From the NCBI GenBank assembly GCA_964035575.1, contig OZ037861.1, positions 744,001 through 808,000 of the forward strand: a stretch of 64,000 nucleotides of DNA, given 5' to 3'. Within the stretch, counting starts at the first letter, position 1; every line of letters starts with the position of its first letter. The notes beneath the pieces are model-generated. The model saw nothing but the letters and a program-made list of their open reading frames with translations, was not told the origin of the DNA and did not search any database. This document shows, piece by piece, positions 23,894 to 33,604 of this stretch. The position numbers and the translations under genes were made by a program. Origin of the DNA: Rhynchopus sp. YZ270_cl-10 (lineage: Eukaryota; Euglenozoa; Diplonemea; Diplonemida; Diplonemidae).

Positions 23894-24973
23894 ATGGACA
23901 TCACAGGACACTTTGAGTCTGCAAGCTGTGTGATAGAAGTGGACGGGAGCGACACGCTTGCACAGGTGAAGGGGAAGCTTCTTGCGGAACTTGGCGTGCC
24001 ACGTGCTCGGCATGTTGGTGTGCGGATGAGAGGCGGTGGCGACATCGGCAACGACGACTTGCGCATCTGTGACACACAGCTCGATGAGGGATGTGCCGTT
24101 GAGCTGTTCTTCACTGGTGCCAACATCACTCCTGGGGTAATACAAGGTTTGGATTACATGTACTCGCTAACACTGTCCCCGTGTGACAGGTACCTTGCAG
24201 TGATGTATCACAAGAACGGTGTGTCCATCTTCGACACCGAAACACATGAGCATTTGTGCAGCTTCCCTTGCTCGTATGAGGATACCCTATCCTTCTTCTC
24301 ACCTTGCAGTGGGTGGATTTCATGCGTGAACGAGGACACGCAGCGTGCCGAAGTTCATGACGTGCAGACAGGTGCATTGAAGCACTCCTTTGGAGATGCA
24401 TGTGGTAAGAGGTGGGCCACGGCATGGTCACCCTGTGGAACAAAGCTGTTGTCGTCCTGCAGGAGCAAGGGTTTGCAGGTGTGGGACATTGCAACAGGCG
24501 TTCTTGTGCACGAATGGGACCACATTGTGCTGCGCGAGTACGTCATGGTTGTGTCCGGCGACAGGGTGGCGACGTTTGTCAGGCGCAACATCACTGTGTG
24601 GGACTACACAACAGGGGTGAAAGTGCTGGTTCTTACGTGCCCTGCTGATGTTCATTATTTGGCACTGTCACCAAACCAGCGTTTCATTGCAGCGTGTTGC
24701 ATCAAATGTGTGCGTGTGTGGCACATCGAAACAGGTGAATGTGTATTTGAAAAGGACTCAGAAAACGACTGGAGTGATATTGCTGTGTCGAACGACATTG
24801 TTGCTGCCCACTCTTTTGATGCATTGCATCTGTGCTCCATCTCAACAGGCAAACAACTCTTGCAGCAGGAGAGCAACCAAAATTACGGTCTTGCAGTCAG
24901 CAGCTGTGGTGGTGTGGTGATGCACGGAGTGGATGAGAGTGTTGCGATTGTTGACATCTCACACCTGTCTTAA
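23894..24973 (+). CDS. Ubiquitin-like domain + WD-repeat protein, tandem copy 5
   Basis: 359 residues. It is a clear mosaic: GLDYMYSLTLSPC matches copy 3, RRNITVWDYTTGVKV and SFDALHL match copy 2, and other parts match the common form. Private changes: SYEDTLSFFSPCSGW, LVLTCPADVHYLALSPNQ, RVWHIETGECVFEKDSENDW, SDIAVSN and LHLCSISTG, where the usual W of the blade end is replaced by C. It is the only copy that stops with TAA. Loss of one blade tryptophan need not abolish folding. Confidence 0.87.
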   Translation: MDITGHFESASCVIEVDGSDTLAQVKGKLLAELGVPRARHVGVRMRGGGDIGNDDLRICDTQLDEGCAVELFFTGANITPGVIQGLDYMYSLTLSPCDRYLAVMYHKNGVSIFDTETHEHLCSFPCSYEDTLSFFSPCSGWISCVNEDTQRAEVHDVQTGALKHSFGDACGKRWATAWSPCGTKLLSSCRSKGLQVWDIATGVLVHEWDHIVLREYVMVVSGDRVATFVRRNITVWDYTTGVKVLVLTCPADVHYLALSPNQRFIAACCIKCVRVWHIETGECVFEKDSENDWSDIAVSNDIVAAHSFDALHLCSISTGKQLLQQESNQNYGLAVSSCGGVVMHGVDESVAIVDISHLS

Positions 24974-25143
24974 GTTGTACGATTGCGGTCACATTCTCCA
25001 TTCTCCTGAATGGATGAAGAGTTATCTCTCTAGTTTTGCAAAATGACAACACATCTCGTTTTCCTTCACAAACACCACCCCACCCCTCTTCCACCTGCCC
25101 TCCCCACACACCTGTCCTCACAGACAAAGTTACTCCCCTGAAC

Positions 25144-26223
25144 ATGGACATCACAGGACACTTTGAGTCTGCAAGCTGTGTGATAGAAGTGGACGGGAGC
25201 GACACGCTTGCACAGGTGAAGGGGAAGCTTCTTGCGGAGCTTGGCGTGCCACGTGCTCGGCATGTTGGTGTGCGGATGAGAGGCGGTGGCGACATCGGCA
25301 ACGACGACTTGCGCATCTGCGACACGGAGATGGATGAGGGATGTGCCGTTGAGCTGTTCTTCACTGGTGCCAACATCACTCCTGGGGTAATACAAGGTTC
25401 AGAGGCGGCAAACTTCCTCACACTCTCCCCGTGTGACAGGTACCTTGCAATGACGTATCACAAGAACGGTGTGTCCATCTTCGACACCGAAACACATGAG
25501 CATTTGTGCAGCTTCCCTTGCGCGCAGGATGACACGATATCCTTCTCATCGTGCAATGGGTGGATTTCATGCGTGAACGAGGACACGCAGCGTGCTGAAG
25601 TTCATGACGTGAAGACAGGTGCATTGAAGCACTCCTTTGGAGATGAAGGTGATGATGAGAGGTGTGCCACGGCATGGTCACCCTGTGGAACAAAGCTGTT
25701 GTCGTCCTGCAGGAGCAAGGGTTTGCAGGTGTGGGACATTGCAACAGGCGTTATTGTGCATGAATGGGACCATATTGTGAAGTGCAAGTACGTCATGGTT
25801 GTGACAGGCGACAGGGTGGCGATGTTTCTTGAGCGCAACATCACTGTGTGGGACTACACAACAGGGGTGGAGGTGCTGGCTCTTACGTGCCCTTCTCATG
25901 TTGATTACGTAGCACTGACACCAAACCAGCGTTTCATTGCAGCGTTTTGCATCAAATGTGTGCGTGTGTGGAACATCGAAACAGGTGAATGTGTATTTGA
26001 AGATGTCTCAGAAAACGAGTGGATAGATGTTGCTGTGTCGAACGACATTGTTGCTGCCCACTCTTCTGATATGTTGTATCTGTGGTCCATCTCAACAGGG
26101 AAGCAACTCCTGCAGCAGAAGAGCAACCAAAATTTCGGTCTTGCAATCAGCAGCTGTGGTGGTGTGGTGATGCACGGAGTGGATGAGAGTGTTGCGATTG
26201 TTGACATCTCACACCTGTCTTGA
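25144..26223 (+). CDS. Ubiquitin-like domain + WD-repeat protein, tandem copy 6
   Basis: 359 residues. The UBL ends with CDTEMDEGCAVELFF (others have TELDEG or TQLDEG). The propeller carries SEAANF like copy 1, SFSSCNGWISC, HDVKTGALKHS, ATGVIVHEW like copy 7, FLERNITVWDY like copies 4 and 7, IAAFCIKCVRVW and SSDMLYLWS. A one-base difference before the start (CTCACAGACAAAG) puts the upstream spacer ATG out of frame, which supports MDITGHF as the real start for the whole family. Confidence 0.87.
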   Translation: MDITGHFESASCVIEVDGSDTLAQVKGKLLAELGVPRARHVGVRMRGGGDIGNDDLRICDTEMDEGCAVELFFTGANITPGVIQGSEAANFLTLSPCDRYLAMTYHKNGVSIFDTETHEHLCSFPCAQDDTISFSSCNGWISCVNEDTQRAEVHDVKTGALKHSFGDEGDDERCATAWSPCGTKLLSSCRSKGLQVWDIATGVIVHEWDHIVKCKYVMVVTGDRVAMFLERNITVWDYTTGVEVLALTCPSHVDYVALTPNQRFIAAFCIKCVRVWNIETGECVFEDVSENEWIDVAVSNDIVAAHSSDMLYLWSISTGKQLLQQKSNQNFGLAISSCGGVVMHGVDESVAIVDISHLS

Positions 26224-26394
26224 GTTGCACGATTGCGGTCACATTCTCCATTCTCCTGAATGGATGAAGAGTTATCTCTCTAGTTTTGCAAAATGACAAC
26301 ACATCTCGTTTTCGCTCACAAACACCACCCCACCCCTCTTCCACCTGCCCTCCCCACACACCTGTCCTCACAGAACAACGTTACTCCCCTGAAC

Positions 26395-27474
26395 ATGGAC
26401 ATCACAGGACACTTTGAGTCTGCAAGCTGTGTGATAGAAGTGGGCGGGAGCGACACGCTTGCACAGGTGAAGAGGAAGCTTCTTGCGGAACTTGGCGTGC
26501 CACGTGCTCGGCATGTTGGTGTGCGGATGAGAGGCGGTGGCGACATCGGCAACGACGACTTGCGCATCTGCGACACACAGCTCGATGAGGGATGTGCCGT
26601 TGAGCTGTTCTTCACTGGTGCCAACATCACTCCTGGGGTGATACGATGTTCAGATCCGGCAAACTTCCTCACACTCTCCCCGTGTGACAGGTACCTTGCA
26701 GTGATGTACAACGAGAACGGTGTGTCCATCTTCGACACCGAAACACATGAGCATTTGTGCAGCTTCCCTTGCGCGCCGGATGACACGATATCCTTCTCAC
26801 CTTGCAGTGGGTGGATTTCATGCGTGAACGAGGACACGCAGCGTGCCGAAGTTCATGACGTGCAGACAGGTGCATTGAAGCACTCCTTTGGGGATGAAGG
26901 TGATGATGAGAGGTGTGCCACGGCATGGTCACCTTGTGGAACAAAGCTGTTGTCGCACTGCAGGAAGGGTTTGCAGGTCTGGGACATTGCAACAGGCGTT
27001 ATTGTGCATGAATGGGACCACATTGTGGAGTGCCAGTACGTTATGATTGTGACAGGCGACAGGGTGGCGATGTTTCTTGAGCGCAACATCACTGTGTGGG
27101 ACTACACAACAGGGGTGGAGGTGCTTGCTCTTTCATCCCCTTCTCATGTTGATTACGGTTACGTAGCACTAACACCAAACCAGCGTTTCATTGCAGCGTG
27201 TTGCAAGAAATGTGTGCGTGTGTGGAACATCGAAACAGGTGAATGTGTATTTGAAGATGTCTCAGAAGAGTGGATAGATGTTGCTGTGTCGAACGACATT
27301 GTTGCTGCCCACTCTTATCATATGTTGTATCTGTGGTCCATCTCAACAGGCAGACAACTCTTGCAGCAGAAGAGCAACCAAAATTTCGGTCTTGCAATCA
27401 GCAGCTGTGGTGGTGTGGTGATGCACGGAGTGGATGAGAGTGTTGCGATTGTTGACATCTCACACCTGTCTTGA
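26395..27474 (+). CDS. Ubiquitin-like domain + WD-repeat protein, tandem copy 7 (last)
   Basis: 359 residues. The UBL has EVGGSDTLAQVKRKLLAEL, where the other copies have VDGSD and KGK. Next comes VIRCSDPANF, unique at the UBL-propeller junction. The propeller has the short CRKGLQVW, FLERNITVW, a two-codon insertion (HVDYGYVALTP), AACCKKCVRVW, a deletion giving VSEEWIDVA, and SYHMLYLWSISTGRQLL. The conserved spacer continues about 80 bp past the stop and then gives way to an unrelated family F repeat, marking the end of the array. Confidence 0.87.
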   Translation: MDITGHFESASCVIEVGGSDTLAQVKRKLLAELGVPRARHVGVRMRGGGDIGNDDLRICDTQLDEGCAVELFFTGANITPGVIRCSDPANFLTLSPCDRYLAVMYNENGVSIFDTETHEHLCSFPCAPDDTISFSPCSGWISCVNEDTQRAEVHDVQTGALKHSFGDEGDDERCATAWSPCGTKLLSHCRKGLQVWDIATGVIVHEWDHIVECQYVMIVTGDRVAMFLERNITVWDYTTGVEVLALSSPSHVDYGYVALTPNQRFIAACCKKCVRVWNIETGECVFEDVSEEWIDVAVSNDIVAAHSYHMLYLWSISTGRQLLQQKSNQNFGLAISSCGGVVMHGVDESVAIVDISHLS

Positions 27475-28644
27475 GTTGCACGATTGCGGTCACATTCTCC
27501 ATTCTCCTGAATGGGTGAAGAGTTATTTTTTCTTGTTTTTGCAAAATGACAACACACCTCAGTACACCCTCCCCTTGGTCATACCCCAGCGAATCCGTAT
27601 TCGGATCCGAATATAGGGCGACTATAGGGGGATTTTTTGTTTGTGATTGCTTGTGATTTTTTGTGAATAGGATTTATTTTTTGTGATTTTGTGTGATTTT
27701 TTGTGAATATTGTTGTTGCGGGAACCCGGATCTCCCCAATTGGGGTGTATTCAGATCATATTCGTCTTTCTTCTGATTCGTAGACTGTACAATCTGAACA
27801 TTTCATATGGATCCGAATATAGGGCGAATACGAATTTGCCTTTGGGGTATGGCATGGGATGTGAACAATTTTTTTGCATTATTCACATCGCATTGGCCAA
27901 ATGTGAACAGGGTGGCATATAACACTGTGAACAACAGGTATTAGGGTGCAAGAACCATGGTAAAAGTAAAAAGTATCGATTCCTACACCTCCCCCCATTT
28001 TTTTCCCAGATTTCCGAGCTCCGTACCTGGCATGAATTTGTGACCTGTGCTTTTGACCTTCTTGTGTTTCTCCTGCAAATGAACTTCCACTCATTTCTAG
28101 AGGGCGTCCTCATCTATGATAGGAGAGGTCCACACCATTGCCCGACCCATCATACCCGACCCTACCACACAGCCGCCCGCGGCTCAGTACTGCATGCACG
28201 GCGTCTGCCCCAGCCTCAGCCAGCAAGACTGCGGCACCACCACCCCGGGGTGCAACTTCCCCACAAACGCGTCGCCTGCAGGATGTCACTATACGGCGAC
28301 CACAGGGACGAAGACGACTGTGCGTCCGACCACTGAATGAACTCATTTTATGATATGAGAGGTCCACACCATTGCCCAACCCATCATACCCCCTCCCATC
28401 ATCCAGCGCACCCTATCCCACACATTTTTTTTAAGGTGACTAAGCACGAAAGGCTTAGGATCATCTTATAAACTTTTCTTTTTTTCTTTTCTCCGATTTC
28501 CTCTAACAACCCCACACACACAACAGGGAAACAAACCACCAAACCCTTTTCTCTCTCTCTCCCCCCTCCCACACACACGCACCTTCCCCCCCTCATCCTA
28601 CCCCCTTCCTGCCCAGCCTTGATCGGCTGGGTACACAACACACA
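27475..28644. other. Intergenic with family F and A repeats and a Cys-rich segment
   Basis: 27592-27855 is family F (outer CCGAATATAGGGCGACTAT and inner TATTCGTCTTTCTT; second copy at 5567-5730). 28116-28390 holds a GC-rich segment between two direct repeats (separate entry). 28433-28478 is family A. A pyrimidine tract ending CCTGCCCAG precedes the kinesin start by about 30 bp. Confidence 0.55.
28116..28390 (+). other. Cys/Thr-codon-rich open segment flanked by 35-bp direct repeats
   Basis: A 74-codon frame at 28116-28340 reads, in its middle, QYCMHGVCPSLSQQDCG, then PGCNFPTNASPAGCHY, then a Thr-rich end. The spacing of cysteines looks like a small disulfide-rich domain, and the GC content is unlike its surroundings. 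The flanks GAGAGGTCCACACCATTGCC (from about 28122 and 28357) are direct repeats of about 35 bp. It could be an exon fragment moved here. No function is assigned. Confidence 0.3.
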
Positions 28645-31127
28645 ATGTCGTCTATGACTTCTATACCCGAGACGCCGAGGACCAGCTCCCTTAGGGCGGG
28701 CTCACCTAAATCCGCGAGCCTTTCCCTCGGAACCGGGATTGTGAAGAAAGCGTCCATGAAGTCCGTGCATTCCGGTATTCAGGTGATGATACGGTGCAGG
28801 CCGTTCAACAAACGAGAGGAGGTCTGGTTTGCTGAGAGAGACCAAGACGCGGTCCCGGTATTGTCGATGGATGACTCAACCGTTACAGTACTGGATCCTG
28901 CAAATGGATATGAACCACGCGACGCGTTTGCATACCACCACTGTTATTGGAGCTGCACCGGACACTCCACGGACGTACCGCAAGCCAGCCAAGAAGACGT
29001 TTACTCCACTTCAGGCAGACCCCTCTTGGAGAAAGCGCTGGGAGGCTACAATGGCACCGTCTTTGCATATGGTCAGACCGGGTCGGGTAAGACCTACTCC
29101 ATGCTTGGGGGACCTGACAACCCTGGGATTTCGTATCTCCTAATTCGCGATTTGTTTCAGCATATTGATCGAGAGCAGGTGGCGTCTCCCACCACGCTGT
29201 ATACTGTCGAAATATCTTTCATGGAAATCTATAACGAGCAGGTCCGGGATTTGTTTTGTAAAAAGGCGAAGGCAGGGGAGTATAAACCTGTGAAGATTCG
29301 GCAGCATCCGGTATTGGGGATTCAGGTGGAGGGGTTGGAGAGGTTGACGGTGCGGAGTGCGCAGGAATGTGAAATGACGATGGAGCAAGGGGTAGGTGAG
29401 AGGGCCCTGGCGGAGACCAAGATGAATGCTACCTCCTCTCGATCGCACGCGATTTGCCAGATTTCTTTGGTTCAGGCAGACTCTGATACAGGGTTGCGGA
29501 GGAATTCTGTACTGAATATTGTCGATCTTGCGGGCTCCGAACGTCTAAAAATGACCGGCGCAGAAGGAACACAGCTTCTCGAGGCAAAGAACATCAACAA
29601 ATCTCTGTCCACCCTCCGAAAAGTCTTCGACGTTCTCATCGACAACTCAAAGAAGAATACTAAGGCGGTCCCGCCATACCGTGAGAGCATGTTGACGTGG
29701 GTACTCAAGGAGAGTCTTGGTGGGAACAGTCAAACCTTCATGATCGCAGCAGTATCGCCTTCAGAGGAGAGCATCGAAGACACGATCAGCACCTTGCGTT
29801 ATGCGCAAAAGGCGAAGGCGATCGTAAACAAAGTCATCCACAATGAACAGCCCAATGCTAAGATGGTTCAAACCCTCAAGCTACAGGTATGCAAAAAAAA
29901 TTTTTCCGATAGGATTTTATGGTGTCGGAACTAGACGGGAAAAGTACGGGGCAATTCAGGCAGGAATTTTCTGGTTCTCCCCCCGAGAAGTGCCGGAGAA
30001 TTTTGGGTTCCGATACCAAATGTACACCCAAAATCACCGATGCCGCACACCAAAGGTGGAGATTGCACAAACTGTGGCAACACAACCGAGGCAACTGCAC
30101 ACTACTCCAACCAATGCATCAAACATCACACAAAAAACCACAGGTCGAGCTCCTCCAGAAACAGCTTGTCGAGAAGCTTTCTGGCGGCATCTCGCTTCCA
30201 AAGGGCGTCTTCTCACCTACCACCAGCGCGGACTTCCTTTCTCCGCGGTTGCAGACCTCGTCTTTTGAGTCTGCGTCACCGTGCGACCGGGACTTACTCA
30301 TGAAGTACAACACCTCGACCTTCAACGCGCATTCCAGTCCGGATCTTTGCACGCCAGACTGCAACTGCACTTTCCTGACCGACGAGGAGAGGGACATGCT
30401 GCTGCAAAGGGTCGCCCCGCCGGAGGAGGTTCCAGTAGCAGACGACGATGAGGACAGACCACTGCTGTCGAAGTTGAGTCTGTCTGGGCACAATATGCAT
30501 CGTAGCAGGGACGACTGCCCGCCGGACTGCAAAAAATGCGAATTTCTCTCCCGCGAAGAACGGGACCGTCTCCTCCGTCGGTACGCGCCGCAGCAGGCGG
30601 ATTGCACGGAAAACTGCCCTCCAGGGGAGTGCAAATGTGGGATCCGCATTCTGAGCGAGCGCGAAAAAATTCGTACCAAATTCAATTCCGAGATAGATGC
30701 CACAAAGCAAGCACTAGGGGAGGCAGAGTCCTTGGAAGTTTCTATGAGGAATAGACAGATTGAACTTGAGGAGAGAGTAAAGGAGCTGGAGGCTACCGGA
30801 GCCGCGTTGAAGTTCGATGTCTGCGCAGAGAGAAAACGGAATTTCAGCCAGGCCTTCCGGACGGCCTTCCGCTTGCGGAAGGAAAAAGAGCACGTCGAAG
30901 TCAAAGAAAAGGAATTAGCAAGCGTAGAAGCAATCAGAGAAGCCTCCTCTACACGTCTCAATCAGCATGTCATCAATGAAGAAAAGCTGACACACAGAAT
31001 AGATATACTGACCCGCGAGAACCATAGGCTGAACAAGAGGAACACCTGGAATGCATTGATCTTCGCAGGGTTGTGTCTTGCGACCTTGGTCACTTCGTTG
31101 TGTCTTATTGTATTTCACTTTGCATGA
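28645..31127 (+). CDS. Kinesin-3-type motor with Cys-rich repeats and C-terminal membrane segment
   Basis: Two exons, 28645-29886 and 30144-31127 (donor GTATGC, acceptor AAACCACAG, phase 0); 741 residues. The motor domain is about 45-400: P-loop GQTGSGKT 143-150, switch I NATSSRSHA, switch II DLAGSER, and LTWVLKESLGGNSQT with RYAQKAKAIVNK, as in kinesin-3. The tail lacks the FHA and PH domains of classical members. It has related Cys motifs (CTPDCNC near 482 and CPPDCKKC near 538, each followed by FL(T/S)xEERDxLLxR, plus a third at about 567), a predicted coiled coil (about 586-710) and a hydrophobic end, ALIFAGLCLATLVTSLCLIV, one residue short of FHFA at the terminus. This looks like a tail anchor, so the motor may be built into a membrane rather than recruited by an adaptor. 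The intron carries family I repeat sequence. Confidence 0.9.
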
Positions 31128-33604
31128 TTTTGGGGGAGGTTTTTCTTTTGGGTAAAAAAAGGGGCTCTAAGGAGAGAATACAGCGCGATTTTTTTTTTCA
31201 AAAAAAAGAGAAAAAAAGGGGGAAAAAAAAAATTCTTTGGATTGAGGATGAACTGCATCTTTTCCTTTGAAATTCATTTAGCCTTTCAGGCGACTTTGTT
31301 GTACAGAACCCCGTCCTAGCACAGATTGTCGAAACTACAAAAAATATAAAAAACGGTACAGTGGAGCACACTACTCTCTAGGGGTGTCTACACTAATACC
31401 CAAGTTTTAAAAAAACGGAAACTATCTACCTTGAGTCGTGCGAACCCCCCATAGAAGAAGGTGAGAGTCAGTACCATGGATACCACCATAGCACTAAACC
31501 CCACCTACATGGCAAAGTAGCCGTTTACAAAAAAAAAGATTGACAGTGGAGATTTGCGCAAACTGTGGTAACACAACCGAGGCAACTGCACTGCTCCAAT
31601 AATTTATCAAAAAGAAAAACGAAAGAAAGAAAAACCCTCCTTGCCCTCAAAGGGTTGAGGACGAACTACCTCTGCAAAAAATGTTGTGGAGTTTATGTGT
31701 GTGCTTTTTTTTTTCTCTTCTCGTGCGTGATGTGGGTTCCCCGTTCATTTAGATTTTATTCAAAAAAAATTTCCCCTCCTTTCCCCCCCCTTTTCGGTCA
31801 CCCCTCCCCTGCCCCTGTTCCCTCAAGCCTCCACCCCGCCTCTTGTTGCAATCTTATAGAAAACCCCCGTGCTTCTCACTTCCGTTCCAAGAGGAAAAAA
31901 GCTTATTCCAATAAAGTGTTCCTCGAGGGAAAAAAAAAAAAAAAAACGGAAAGTGTGTGTTGTGTAATGGTTGCTGAGGGGGCGGATTTTTTTTTCTTTT
32001 TTCCCCCCTTCTCACGATTTTGTGAATCAAGGTGAATAGAGCTCAGAGTGGCTTAAGTTTTTTCATCTCGATCAAATGCGTTCGTATCAAATAAGTGTGC
32101 GAGATGCACGCTCATCTTAAAAAGGGTGGGCACAGATAACTTCCCCAAATAATAGGCTATTTTAGTCGAATAACAAAGTTGGGACCCCCCCTCTACAATT
32201 TTTTGTGCTTTCATCCGGATGGCTGGCATCGTACAGTGGGTCAGTCGGAGGGGTGCCTGTATTAATAACTTCACTTTTTAATCCGTTCAGTGCAGAAGCC
32301 TTCGGGGCGTTCATGAGTTGTACCTCACCTTTCCTGAGGTGGGTGGTTATGCGATTGCCCCGTTTGGCGGAAAACAAAAAGGGGTTTTTTTTAAACGAAA
32401 AAGCTTCGATGCTGACCAATGTTTGCCGATGTTGTCAGTTGCCATCCGTTTAACACCGGTGAGCACCGGAAAATATTGAGTCAAAATCAGGTGGAAAAGC
32501 TTTGACTTTCACCTCTGCCGTTTTTTTTTTTTTTTTTTTTGATTTTTTTTTTCTCTTTTCAATCACACCAAATTACCACAACCATATAATCATTCTTTTA
32601 TGATTTCATGGCAAAATACACAAATCACAGCCCGCTTTTTCGGGTTTCCACAAAAGGACGAACGGGGGGTTTTTTTTTAAATAAATTATTTCTCTTGTTT
32701 ACCTTCCTCCTCTTGTATAGGTGACTATTCGCACAACGAGTCAGATCACCACCCAACTTTTTTCATTTTTCTCTCCAGCTATCTGTGGAAGCACTCATCT
32801 TCCAAGTTTCCCCTTTTTTCCTTTTTTTTCCCCCTTTTTTCTGAAACAGGGTTAATGTTAGAAACCAATCTACTGAAGTTTCAATTTGTGCATGAAGCAT
32901 TTTACTTTTTCTACGTTTTGCAAAACATCCAAAAATGCAAGGGTACATTTTTCTCACCCTTTTTTTGCCTTCTTTTCGTAAGAAAGTATATGACATGGTG
33001 ATTCAGGGGGTACAGACAACCCACGGGGGAACCACGGAGAACTGTTTCGGGCTATATTAAGATTTGCGGAGCACCTTCGGGGGGGGGAACCACGGACCGA
33101 TCCGTTTGGTGATATCACCATATGAAAAATAACTTTTTCCCCTTTTCTTCTTTTCTTTCTTTCTTAGAAAGACGGGAACGTTTTTGATCCCTTGTACCCA
33201 TGCTATCAATTTATTGAATGCATAATAGGCTATGTTGAAATTCTTTCTTCCTTCTTTGCAGTAATATGCAAAAGTTCTCTCAAAAAAAAGGGGTGTCACT
33301 TTACGCAGTTCCCGCTGCCTCCCCTCTTCTTCCTTTCTCGTAGTTATTTGATGCGTTGTCATACGCTTCCACGTACACTACTGTCTCTTGTACCTGTTGG
33401 GTGGTGGTGTTGTGGAGCATAGTTTAAGAGTGAGAGAACGACGTGACACTTTCCACAAAATATAGTGCGTAAAAAAAAGAATAGGGTGGCTACACTAATA
33501 CAACCAAGTTTTCAAAAAAAAAAAAAAAAAAGCAGTTTTTGGTCAAAAAAAAAAAATCTCTCTTTTTGAGATACTAACCCTCTCTTTTGTCTTCATTTTT
33601 TTTT
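31128..33604. other. Intergenic, repeat-rich, no gene seen
   Basis: Family I pieces are at 31362-31420, 31547-31610 and 33480-33520, family A at 32027-32069 and 32719-32755, and family D at 32202-32275. Long T runs sit at 32520-32540 and elsewhere. No frame has convincing protein composition. Confidence 0.55.

Noticed and set aside
18700-27474. CRISPR-like or bacterial repeat array
   Set aside because: The repeated units are 1.2-kb protein-coding genes with eukaryotic features, not short repeats with spacers.
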